From Bacillus sp. HMF5848 (lineage in GTDB: Bacteria; Bacillota; Bacilli; Bacillales; HMF5848), in contig NZ_RWIV01000001.1 of the NCBI RefSeq assembly GCF_003944835.1, positions 1,465,501-1,529,500 on the forward strand: a stretch of 64,000 nt of DNA. Direction: 5' to 3'. This document shows, piece after piece, positions 1 through 9,585 of this stretch. Below the pieces are notes generated by a model. The model searched no databases. It was not told the origin of the DNA and saw only the letters and a program-made list of their open reading frames with translations. The position numbers and the translations under genes were made by a program. Within the stretch, counting starts at the first letter, position 1. The number at the start of each line of letters is the position of its first letter.

Positions 1-894
1 AAGCAATTTAAAGAAGCGTTTCAAGAACCGACGAATAATAAAAGTTTTTTACGGCACCCATTCTCCATTCCGGCCTATTTTGTTGGAATGCCACAACAAG
101 ATATTCAAATCGAGAAGGATGTAATTTTTTACGAAGATGATGACATTACATTGCGCTTTGATGTATTTATGCCTAAAGAGAGCCAAACCACAAAGCACCC
201 TGTTTTAGTTCGTATACATGGAGGAGCCTGGAAGTCAGGCGATAAAGGTGCTGACAATGTGATGCAAATGAACAAGTATTTTGCAGACCAAGGCTATGTT
301 GTTTATGATATACAATATGGGTTATCCACCTTAACAACGTACGATCTAGGTATTGATACACCAATGCACTTAATAGGACCATTTACAATGGATGATATGC
401 TTTCACATATTGGTATATTTACAAACTATTTAGCTGAGCATGCAAATGAGTACAAAGCAGACTTAGATTCTGTCTTTTTCTCTGGTGGATCAGCAGGTGG
501 ACAATTAGCAACAGCTACAGCCCTCGCAATAGAGAATGGTAGTTACAATGATATATTTAGTGATACCATTACGGTTAAAGGGTTAATCCCATTTTATCCA
601 GCCAACAAAAGTGCGAGAGCTATTAATATTACCGGACGAGACGAGTTTCTTGAGCCAGAAAATTTGATAAGAGAAAGTAGTCCCCCAACTCTTATATATC
701 AAGGAAAGAATGATAGTCTTGTAGACTGGGAAACGGCACAATCCTTTAAAGATAAGAGCATGGAGAAAGGAAACAAGCACGTGGCAATAGGCTATATGCC
801 TTTTGCAGGACATGCTAGTGATTATTATTTCCCTGGATTTTATAATCAAGTTTTTCTTTACTATATGGAACGGTTTATGTGGATGTATAAATAA
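1..894 (+). CDS. Alpha/beta hydrolase (esterase/lipase type), 5' end outside window
   Basis: The frame is open from the first base, so the N terminus lies upstream of the window; the ATG at 88 has no convincing ribosome site and is probably internal. Visible esterase features in order are an HGGAW oxyanion-hole motif (bases 217-231), the nucleophile elbow GGSAGG (484-501), an acid candidate in NDSLVDW and the general-base His in AGHASDY near the C terminus. This layout is typical of the BD-FAE/Abhydrolase_3 class that cleaves carboxylic esters. No signal peptide can be judged. The substrate is unknown. The gene ends in a hairpin shared with the convergent next gene. Confidence 0.8.
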   Translation, partial: KQFKEAFQEPTNNKSFLRHPFSIPAYFVGMPQQDIQIEKDVIFYEDDDITLRFDVFMPKESQTTKHPVLVRIHGGAWKSGDKGADNVMQMNKYFADQGYVVYDIQYGLSTLTTYDLGIDTPMHLIGPFTMDDMLSHIGIFTNYLAEHANEYKADLDSVFFSGGSAGGQLATATALAIENGSYNDIFSDTITVKGLIPFYPANKSARAINITGRDEFLEPENLIRESSPPTLIYQGKNDSLVDWETAQSFKDKSMEKGNKHVAIGYMPFAGHASDYYFPGFYNQVFLYYMERFMWMYK

Positions 895-940
895 TAGGAT
901 TAACATAGTGAACGATTACGTGTAGTTATAAATTTTACAC

Positions 941-976
941 AAAAGCCCTGTATACATTAAAAGTAAACAGGGTTTT
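941..976. terminator. Bidirectional terminator hairpin
   Basis: AAAAGCCCTGT pairs with ACAGGGTTTT around an AT-rich loop. T-runs occur on both strands, as expected between two convergent genes, and the hairpin overlaps the stop codon of the minus-strand gene. Confidence 0.75.
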
Positions 977-1283
977 ACACTCTAAAAAATAGGGCGCCAT
1001 ATACAAGATAAGCGGGAGCTGACAATAGTAAGATAATGTTGATTAGCAACGCTGTATAAGAAGGATGAGTTTGCTTTTGACGGGCTGCAAGGAAACCAGT
1101 TAATACACCAAGTCCACTAAAAGGAAACACTGCTAGTATGCTAAACGTATCAAAGAGTTGCGCTGAACCAAGAAATACTACATCTATGATAGCAATCATA
1201 ATCACATTCGTAGCTATAAAGTATGATAATAACGCCCAAAGGTTTTTAAACATTTCAGATATACTCCCACATAATATTTTCAT
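975..1283 (-). CDS. Small membrane protein, function unknown
   Basis: A 102-residue protein with about three hydrophobic segments (roughly residues 13-35, 42-65 and 78-98) separated by short polar turns such as AARQKQTHPSY. An AAGAGGA ribosome site lies 4-5 bases before the ATG. No family recognised. It follows the plus-strand esterase convergently and lies just downstream of the amino-acid permease on the same strand, about 70 bases away, so cotranscription is possible. It could be a DUF-type integral membrane protein; nothing in the sequence indicates a substrate. Confidence 0.6.
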   Translation of the reverse strand: MKILCGSISEMFKNLWALLSYFIATNVIMIAIIDVVFLGSAQLFDTFSILAVFPFSGLGVLTGFLAARQKQTHPSYTALLINIILLLSAPAYLVYGALFFRV

Positions 1284-1353
1284 TAATCCTCTTACATAAT
1301 AAGTGTTACTATGTCTTTTTTTGTATAAACAGTATTGCCTATAGTGGCATGTC

Positions 1354-2652
1354 TTAATTTGATTTTGATATATTTTTTAAAAATAAATGCTCAAGTAGAA
1401 AAATAAACAATATAGCTCCTGTTGATACAAAAACAATCAAAACATCAGTTTTTACTTTCACCCAGATAAAAGCAAGAAGTACGATGCTGTCGAACATTAT
1501 TGCTAGTAAGATAATAATAGGATTGGCATCCACTTTTTTTCGTAAATGTTTAAGTACTCCCCAATGAATAATAATATCCATCACCAAATATAGAATGGCT
1601 CCCATTGAAGCTATTCTAGTTAAATCAAATAGAATAGTGAGTATTATGGCAACCACAGTAGTATAAATAAGAGTGTGCGTTTGCACATGCCCTGGCATAC
1701 CAAAATGCTTATGTGGAATAAGCTCCATTTCTGTTAACATCGCAAGCATACGTGATACTGCAAAGATACTAGCAATAATCCCTGAAATAGTTGCAATAAT
1801 GGCGAGAATCGCCGTAAACCAAACCCCATATTGCCCAAGAACGGGTCTAGCTGCTTCGGCTAAAGCATAATCTTTGGCTTGAATAATTTGTGATATTGAT
1901 AAATTACTAGAAACCGCCCATGCTAACAAAATATATACGAATAAACTAATCATAATTGATATAATAATTGCTCTTCCGATATTCTTGGTAGGTTTTACAA
2001 TCTCAGCACCACTATTTGTTATAGTAGTGAAGCCTTTAAAAGAAAGTATAGTTAAAGCAACTGCTGCAATATAACTACTGATACTTAAATTAGAGGCATT
2101 GCTACTTGGTGCTAGTTCGAGCTCAAAACCTGTTATCCATAAGGCAATGAACGCAAAAATGACTAAACCTGCAACTTTTAATAATGAGATGATTGATGTA
2201 AACGATTGAATAAATGTATTACCAGAAACATTTACTATAAAAGCAAAAATAAGTAGCCCAACTCCTAATATTGGAACTAGATAATCTCCTTGTTCAGTAT
2301 TAAACAGCTGTAACGTATATGTTCCAAAGGTACGTGCTACTAAGCTTTGATTTAGAATCATGGAAGCAGCCATAAATATTGCGGCACTTGCTGTTACCGT
2401 ACTTTTCCCATAAGCCTTAACTAAAAACATACCAATGCCACCTGCAGAAGGAAACTCTTGACTCATTTTAATGTAAGAGTACGAGCTAAATGCGGTAACT
2501 ATTCCACCTATAATGAATATGACGGGAAACCAGTATCCTGCCAATTCAGCAACTTGACCAAGCAATGCAAAAATACCAGCGCTAATCATAACCCCGGTTC
2601 CCAAACCGACAGCACCGAACAGTGTAATACTATTCCGATTATATTTACTCAT
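1354..2652 (-). CDS. APC-superfamily amino acid permease
   Basis: A 432-residue protein with about twelve membrane segments. Near residues 14-31 it carries the APC signature GLGTGVMISAGIFALLG, the unwound first helix that binds the amino-acid carboxylate in this superfamily. The protein imports or exchanges amino acids across the cytoplasmic membrane; the specific substrate cannot be read. Its length suits the compact YfnA/YhdG-like and archaeal-type APC permeases. The start is supported by AGAGAGGTG seven bases upstream of the ATG. It is divergent from glpK, with about 320 bases between them. Confidence 0.85.
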   Translation of the reverse strand: MSKYNRNSITLFGAVGLGTGVMISAGIFALLGQVAELAGYWFPVIFIIGGIVTAFSSYSYIKMSQEFPSAGGIGMFLVKAYGKSTVTASAAIFMAASMILNQSLVARTFGTYTLQLFNTEQGDYLVPILGVGLLIFAFIVNVSGNTFIQSFTSIISLLKVAGLVIFAFIALWITGFELELAPSSNASNLSISSYIAAVALTILSFKGFTTITNSGAEIVKPTKNIGRAIIISIMISLFVYILLAWAVSSNLSISQIIQAKDYALAEAARPVLGQYGVWFTAILAIIATISGIIASIFAVSRMLAMLTEMELIPHKHFGMPGHVQTHTLIYTTVVAIILTILFDLTRIASMGAILYLVMDIIIHWGVLKHLRKKVDANPIIILLAIMFDSIVLLAFIWVKVKTDVLIVFVSTGAILFIFLLEHLFLKNISKSN

Positions 2653-2768
2653 CTATAACACCTCTCTGGTATTTGTTTTCTACTATAGGTAGTACCCCTT
2701 CTAACGAAAAGTATGCGTATGTTAGCTTCATATTTGACCAGTACTAATAAAGAAAATAGTTTAAGTGA

Positions 2769-2797
2769 TTGACAGCGTTTACATAATTAATTATGCT
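2769..2797 (+). promoter_or_regulatory. glpK promoter overlapped by a cre (CcpA) site
   Basis: The -35 box TTGACA (2769-2774) is followed after 17 bases by TATGCT (2792-2797). The sequence TGACAGCGTTTACA (2770-2783) matches the cre consensus TGWAANCGNTNWCA at 13 of 14 positions and covers the -35 box and spacer. CcpA binding there would block RNA polymerase, giving the carbon catabolite repression known for glycerol genes in Bacillus. Confidence 0.7.
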
Positions 2798-2829
2798 AGA
2801 ATTAAGTTAATATTTGTGATGGAGACTCG

Positions 2830-2887
2830 AGACCACGTATCAATCGTCTAATTTTATTAGATGGGGGGCTATCGCGGTCTTTTTTGT
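2830..2887 (+). promoter_or_regulatory. glpK leader with conditional terminator (GlpP-type antitermination)
   Basis: The untranslated leader contains AGACCACG pairing imperfectly with CGCGGTCT around an inner stem TCTAAT-TTT-ATTAGA, followed by TTTTTTG. In Bacillus subtilis, GlpP with glycerol-3-phosphate antiterminates at such leaders ahead of glp genes. The hairpin and T-run are seen directly; GlpP control is inferred, and no glpP gene lies in the window. Confidence 0.7.
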
Positions 2888-2938
2888 CTTTGACCATACT
2901 AAATTCTTTAAAGTGACTGATTAAATTGTTGCTTTTAA

Positions 2939-4477
<1,539 letters not shown>

Positions 4478-4587
4478 TTATTAGGTTTGAAGTGAGATGC
4501 TTGGCATTGGTATGGCAGATGACTGGATTGTCATAGAACTCAGCACACTGTCATCTAAGCTGCGAATCATGTGAATAGTAAAGAGGT

Positions 4588-4627
4588 AGAGCCGAACATT
4601 CGTAACAGCCAAAGTTCGGCTCTTTTT
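4588..4627 (+). terminator. Terminator after glpK
   Basis: AGAGCCGAAC (4588-4597) pairs perfectly with GTTCGGCTCT, followed by TTTTC. A strong intrinsic terminator that separates glpK from glpABC. Confidence 0.85.
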
Positions 4628-4645
4628 CGTATGTGAACGTATAAG

Positions 4646-4860
4646 GTGTGTACTCAGATTATTCTCTAGGTCTAGCCACCAACCGCTCGAGAGAAAACAC
4701 AACCAATTTTCCCGTGGTCCCAAGTCAATCGCCTCTGGAAATCGGGACTTCCAACGGCTAGGAACGCGTAGTGTCGACAACGCGAAAGGGCATCGAGTTG
4801 TTGTTAACCGATGGCGCTCGTCTTTGCTAGTAGCCGTTAGGCGTGTGCCTTGCGTATTGC
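4646..4860. repeat. Possible degenerate intergenic repeat, copy 1
   Basis: A locally GC-richer non-coding stretch between glpK and glpA. It shares GTGTGTACTCAG (4646-4657) and GATGGCGCTCGTCTT (4810-4824) with a second stretch near 59242-59340, although the distance between the two words differs (about 150 versus 35 bases). Both sit in intergenic DNA. I read them as decayed members of one intergenic repeat family; the boundaries are uncertain. Confidence 0.4.
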
Positions 4861-4999
4861 TTATTTAAACTACAAATACTTTATTGCAACATATCTTTTT
4901 ATGTTGCAAAGATTCACAAATTCGCCACCCATACCTTAATACAATGTAATTGATGTATGATACGATTTTTATAGAAAACATAATAGATGGCCGGAGAAT

Positions 5000-5073
5000 A
5001 GAGAAGCCTTTAAAACCACAGAAGATGCGTTAAAAATAATGCGTTCTTGTGTGTGTTTTGGCTTCTCTTTTTA
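5000..5073 (+). promoter_or_regulatory. glpABC leader with conditional terminator
   Basis: AGAGAAGCC (5000-5008) pairs perfectly with GGCTTCTCT (5060-5068), followed by a T-run. An inner AAAAC/GTTTT stem extends it. The hairpin lies about 70 bases before the glpA ribosome site, the same arrangement as at glpK. Control by a GlpP-like antiterminator is the natural inference. Confidence 0.65.
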
Positions 5074-5141
5074 GTGTGAATATGAGTTTAATTGGAAAAA
5101 ACTGAAAAACGACTTTTTCTATAATGGTAGGAGGTATAGGC

Positions 5142-6770
5142 ATGAGAGAGAAGATCCAGACGCAAGCTGTTGTAATTGGCGGTGGTATTACCGGAGCAGG
5201 TGTGTTGCGTGATTTAGCTGTGCGAGGTATTAATGGTGTGTTAGTGGAACAACGCGACCTTAGTCATGGAACATCCTCACGTAACCATGGGCTTCTCCAT
5301 TCAGGTGCGCGTTATGCAGTTCGTGATGAGGAAGCGGCGATAGAAAGTTATACTGAAAATTTAATTATTAAGAAAACAATACCAGGCTCTGTTGAGCAAA
5401 CAGGTGGTTTATTTGTTAAAGTTCCAGAAGATGATGATGCGTATGTTCAGAAATGGCTAGCATCTTGTGCCAAGGTAGGTATTCCAGTAGAGGAGGTATC
5501 TATTGACCAAGCTTTAAGAGATGAACCATTTTTGAGTAAACAAATACAAGCTGTGTATCGTGTACCGGATGGAGCTGTTGACAGTTTTACAATTGTAATC
5601 GATGTAGTGGCAGATGCTGTTCGCCGAGGCGCTCAGTTACTCACTTATCACAAAGTAACCGAATTATTAAAATCAGGGCGTGACGTGATCGGGGTAGTCG
5701 TTTGCAACGCGTATACAGGGGAAGAGATTGAGATCTACTGCGATATGGTTATAAATGCTGCAGGACCTTGGGGAGCACAAGTAGCTAGTTTAGCAGATAT
5801 TTCTCTTAACATTATAAATAATAAAGGCATGTTGACTATATTTAATACTCGCTTTAATCGCCAGGTTATTAACCGTTTACGCCTCCCTGGGGATGCAGAC
5901 ATCTTTGTTCCCGGACATGATGTAACGATATTTGGAACAACTGGCATTAATGTGAATGATCCTAATGACTTTTCCTTAAGTCGTGAAGAGCTTGCTTATA
6001 TGTTAAAAGAAGGGCAAGCGTTAATTCCTAATATTAATGAACTTAGGATGATACGGGCATTCAGCGGTAGCAGGCCTCTGTTTCAAGAGAGCATGTCGTC
6101 TGACAGTAGTGGTCGAAATGTAACGCGAGGAATGGCTTTGTTAGATCATAAGCAGCGTGATGGAGTAGAGGGGTTTATAACGATAACAGGTGGTAAGCTT
6201 ACAACGTTCCGGTATATGGCGGAAAAAACAGTAGATTTAGTGTGTGAAAAACTGTCTGTTTCAGTGCCTTGCACGACACATGAAGAAGTAGTACCACATA
6301 GAGAAGTGAAAGAAGCTTTTAAAGACATCAATATGGCTCCAGCTGCTAAGAAAAAATTGTTGCATTGGGCTGGTACAAGAGTGAAGAAAATTGAAGAGAC
6401 AATGAAACAACAAGAAACAGATCACACTGTTGTTTGTGAATGTGAGCAAGTAACATGGGCTGAAATTGAGTCTACGTTCCCTAAAGGTGGACACTTTAAT
6501 TTAGGTGATATTCGCAGACGCACTCGATTAGGTATGGGACCGTGTCAAGGGACATTTTGTAAGCACCGAGCCACAGCCATGGCCGTAGAAAAAGGCATAG
6601 CAACAATAGACGAAGCAAATGTTACTTTGCAAAATGCTATTCAAGAACGTAGAAAAGGAATGAAAGTTGTTGCAACAGGAGAAACGGCAAAACAACTGCA
6701 GCTTATGGAAACTATATATAAAGTTGCTTTAGGATTAGATGTCGGTGAGGAGGAGACATACTATGTATAA
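5142..6770 (+). CDS. glpA: Anaerobic-type glycerol-3-phosphate dehydrogenase subunit A
   Basis: FAD subunit that oxidises sn-glycerol-3-phosphate to dihydroxyacetone phosphate and passes electrons to GlpB/GlpC. ATG 5142 is preceded by TAGGAGGT at six bases and gives 542 residues. Near residues 8-45 there is a dinucleotide fold VVIGGGITGAGVLRDL and the flavin-contact region SHGTSSRNHGLLHSGARYA. The C-terminal third carries a BFD-like [2Fe-2S] module, with CEC followed by GPCQGTFC, which distinguishes GlpA from the single-subunit GlpD. It overlaps glpB by eight bases. Bacilli commonly use GlpD, so this three-subunit version is a lineage feature. Confidence 0.93.
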   Translation: MREKIQTQAVVIGGGITGAGVLRDLAVRGINGVLVEQRDLSHGTSSRNHGLLHSGARYAVRDEEAAIESYTENLIIKKTIPGSVEQTGGLFVKVPEDDDAYVQKWLASCAKVGIPVEEVSIDQALRDEPFLSKQIQAVYRVPDGAVDSFTIVIDVVADAVRRGAQLLTYHKVTELLKSGRDVIGVVVCNAYTGEEIEIYCDMVINAAGPWGAQVASLADISLNIINNKGMLTIFNTRFNRQVINRLRLPGDADIFVPGHDVTIFGTTGINVNDPNDFSLSREELAYMLKEGQALIPNINELRMIRAFSGSRPLFQESMSSDSSGRNVTRGMALLDHKQRDGVEGFITITGGKLTTFRYMAEKTVDLVCEKLSVSVPCTTHEEVVPHREVKEAFKDINMAPAAKKKLLHWAGTRVKKIEETMKQQETDHTVVCECEQVTWAEIESTFPKGGHFNLGDIRRRTRLGMGPCQGTFCKHRATAMAVEKGIATIDEANVTLQNAIQERRKGMKVVATGETAKQLQLMETIYKVALGLDVGEEETYYV

Positions 6771-7869
6771 TCTTATTGTAATAGGTCAAGGGCTATCTGG
6801 CTTATTAGCCGCCATTTGGGCAAAAGAGCATAATCAAAACGTTGCTCTCGTATCATCTGGTGTAGGAAAGCTTATGCAAGCGACGGGCGTAATGGAAGTC
6901 ATGCCTGCGATAAAAGACTATATAAGTGTGTTTAATGGAAACCGAGACAATGCTATTGAAGCTTTTAAAGTATTAACTGATAGATTAGAATATCCCTATC
7001 AAGGAAGTTTGCATGAGCTTGTCCCAATTGTTACTGGATCAGGACGTGTGAAGCATACTAATTTATATCCTAATACTATTGCTCCGATTATAGATAAAGG
7101 TCATGTCGTTGTTGTTGGGTTTCAAGAAATCATAGATTTCCAGCCTAAATATATTAAAGAGAATTTATTGAAAGATCTTCCGGGTTTAGTGGTAGATACA
7201 ATTTCCGTTTCGCTTGGGCATCAATCGCAACGAACAATGACACAGCTTGATGCTGCAAGATTGCTTGATAAACCAGACGTACGCCAACATGTTTTGAATC
7301 AAATTAAAGAGAAAACCGATGACACAACGGATATGTATATTTTTCCTGCTTGTCTGGGCGTAGATATGTGGTCAACAGTATTAGCCGATATGCGAAAACA
7401 ACTACATGCCACTATAACAGAAGCACCAGGTATGCCACCGAATGCTACCGCAGTGCGCCTCTTTAATGTGTTAAAAAAAGAAGCTGTTAGACTAGGTATT
7501 AGATTCTATAAGAACTCTCAAGTCGTGGGGCATATTATGGAAAATGATACACTTCAGAAGATAACAATAAACAATGTAAACTCACAAATTAGTTTAAAAG
7601 CCGAAAAGTTTATCATTGCAACAGGTGGGATTTTAGGGGGCGGTCTTGAAAAGACGGTATCTGGTATACAGGATACAGTATTAGGATTGCCAATAAATGA
7701 GTTAGGCCAATTTAAACAATGTCCTGACAATGTGTACCCTGTCGGTGCAAGCTGTGGAATACAAGTTACACAATATGGTATTACGGGAGGCGTGTTTTCT
7801 ATACTATCAAGCTATGAAAGCGTGGTTTCTATAGAACGGGCGAGGAAGGGGGAGTTGCAAAATGCTTAA
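6763..7869 (+). CDS. glpB: Anaerobic-type glycerol-3-phosphate dehydrogenase subunit B
   Basis: Flavoprotein subunit of the GlpABC complex, thought to relay electrons between GlpA and the membrane-side GlpC. The start at 6763 is preferred to an upstream in-frame ATG because GGTGAGGAGGAG lies just before it and it begins directly with the FAD-binding fold NLIVIGQGLSGLLAAIWA. Further on are ATGGILGGG-type glycines and a C-terminal VGASCGIQVTQYGITGG segment expected of this oxidoreductase fold. 368 residues. It overlaps glpA by eight bases and glpC by eight bases, so the three are translationally coupled. Confidence 0.9.
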   Translation: MYNLIVIGQGLSGLLAAIWAKEHNQNVALVSSGVGKLMQATGVMEVMPAIKDYISVFNGNRDNAIEAFKVLTDRLEYPYQGSLHELVPIVTGSGRVKHTNLYPNTIAPIIDKGHVVVVGFQEIIDFQPKYIKENLLKDLPGLVVDTISVSLGHQSQRTMTQLDAARLLDKPDVRQHVLNQIKEKTDDTTDMYIFPACLGVDMWSTVLADMRKQLHATITEAPGMPPNATAVRLFNVLKKEAVRLGIRFYKNSQVVGHIMENDTLQKITINNVNSQISLKAEKFIIATGGILGGGLEKTVSGIQDTVLGLPINELGQFKQCPDNVYPVGASCGIQVTQYGITGGVFSILSSYESVVSIERARKGELQNA

Positions 7870-9073
7870 TCAACAATTTGTCGAATCCTCGTTTGATCAA
7901 TGTGTTAAGTGTAATGCTTGTACTGTTAACTGTCCCGTTTCTAATGTGACGTTAGATTTTGGTGGACCAAAGCATTTAGGTCCGGAATTGAAACGTCTAA
8001 TTAACAATCAAGAGTATATTGATGATAAACGCATCGAACTTTGTACGTTATGTGGAACATGTGATTTAACCTGTCCTGAAAATGTCCATGTATCGCTGTT
8101 AACTGCGTATGCAAAAGCTGCGCATGCAGAAGAATCAGGAACTAAATTTAGAGATGTTATGCTGAGCAATGCTGAGTTATTAGGAAAAGTATGTTCAGCT
8201 TTTGCTCCAATTACAAATCCTACAATGAAACTTAAGCCTGCTAGAAAAGCAATGGAGTTTGTGCTAGGGATACATGCTGATAGACAATTTCCAGACTATC
8301 AATTTAATAATTTTAATCGAAGATATAAAAAGAAAACAGCTACAACGAAAAGAAAAGTAGCATATTTTGTCGGCTGTTATGCGACATATAATGCGCCAGA
8401 TGTAGCACAGGATTTCATTAAGGTTATGAAATATAATGGAATAGATGTTGTAAAGCCAAAGCAAAAATGCTGCGGAGTACCAATGTTCGCAAATGGTCAA
8501 ATGAAGCAAGGCTTAAAAAATGCGTCATACAATATTGATAGTCTTCTTTCATATGTCAAAGAAGGCTATGATGTAGTTGTTACATGCACAAGCTGTACGC
8601 TTGCTTTGAAAAAGGAATATGTCTCCTTCTTGGGAACCGATAAAGCGAAAGAACTGGCTAGTCACGTATATGATGCGAATGAGTATTTGCGCATGCTACA
8701 TGAACTAGGAGAATTAAATACTCAATTAGCTCCTAGTGAGCAAAAAGTAGGTTATTTTTCACCTTGTCACATGAAGGCGCAAGGAATTGGTAATCCAGCT
8801 ATGGATATGTTAGAACTGATTCCAGGGTATCAAATACAAGATGTTGCCGCAGGTTGCTGTGGTCAATGTGGTACGTTTGGGTTTAAAAAAGAAAAATATG
8901 ATGTGTCTATGCAAATGGGTGAGAAAATGGCTGATGCAATTGCTGTGACGGATGGAGAATACACTGTAACAGAGTGTGGTATGTGCAAAAATCAGCTTGA
9001 TCAATTAACAAATAAACCTGTAAAGCACCCCATACAGGTTTTAGCAAAAGCCTATGATGAGGCCTTAGTATAA
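7862..9073 (+). CDS. glpC: Anaerobic-type glycerol-3-phosphate dehydrogenase iron-sulfur subunit C
   Basis: A 403-residue membrane-associated electron-transfer subunit that hands electrons to the menaquinone pool. Two ferredoxin-type [4Fe-4S] motifs lie near the N terminus (CVKCNACTVNCP around residue 14 and CTLCGTCDLTCP around residue 62), followed by two CCG domains (CCGVPMF and CCGQCGTFG) found in GlpC, HdrB and similar subunits. No transmembrane helix is obvious, so attachment is probably peripheral. The ribosome site GGAAGGGGGAG lies inside the end of glpB. It ends the operon, with a terminator about 30 bases further on. Confidence 0.93.
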   Translation: MLNQQFVESSFDQCVKCNACTVNCPVSNVTLDFGGPKHLGPELKRLINNQEYIDDKRIELCTLCGTCDLTCPENVHVSLLTAYAKAAHAEESGTKFRDVMLSNAELLGKVCSAFAPITNPTMKLKPARKAMEFVLGIHADRQFPDYQFNNFNRRYKKKTATTKRKVAYFVGCYATYNAPDVAQDFIKVMKYNGIDVVKPKQKCCGVPMFANGQMKQGLKNASYNIDSLLSYVKEGYDVVVTCTSCTLALKKEYVSFLGTDKAKELASHVYDANEYLRMLHELGELNTQLAPSEQKVGYFSPCHMKAQGIGNPAMDMLELIPGYQIQDVAAGCCGQCGTFGFKKEKYDVSMQMGEKMADAIAVTDGEYTVTECGMCKNQLDQLTNKPVKHPIQVLAKAYDEALV

Positions 9074-9100
9074 CGCGCAATGCATAACTGATTTCTATTA

Positions 9101-9145
9101 AGAAGAGTATGAACACAGTAAATGTGGGAATACTCTTCTTTTTTT
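9101..9145 (+). terminator. Terminator after glpABC
   Basis: AGAAGAGTAT pairs with ATACTCTTCT, followed by TTTTTT. A clear intrinsic terminator closing the operon. Confidence 0.85.
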
Positions 9146-9184
9146 GACGTTTATAGAAAGTATAGGTTTTCTAACTTAGATTAG

Positions 9185-9214
9185 TGTCTAGCTCTAGTGC
9201 TTAGCAAGGCGCTT
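9185..9214. repeat. Possible decayed Bacillaceae intergenic repeat
   Basis: The word TGTCTAGCTCTA followed by GTGCTTAGC resembles a short intergenic element (TGTCTAGCTCCAGCGCC-like) that I recall from many Bacillaceae genomes. The same twelve bases recur at 36639-36650. The remainder of the 440-base gap (9146-9585) is AT-rich; I see no gene in it and no confident promoter. Confidence 0.35.
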
Positions 9215-9585
9215 TTAATGTAAATCAGATCACATTCTGTTAGTTTAACACAGTAATTCGTAAGCAAATTTCAACTGATTATTTGATAATTTTGTGAACA
9301 ATCACTAAGTTTCCGACAATGTTCTACCAATTATTACTAAAAATATGTGAAATTTAATTCATCTCTCAGCATATTGAAATGAATTGTGCTATATATTGAT
9401 GAAGTCTGTCGGAATAGCGAGTTTTACAAAAACGTTGATATAACTAATAATTTAAGTGAACTAATATTCTTCCGGTTGCACTAGTAAATACCAAATATAA
9501 GTTTTAATTCTTAATAATGGATGCTGCAATCATATTTTATTTGGCTGGTGGAATATTAACAAGTTAATTCGGGAGGGAATAATGT

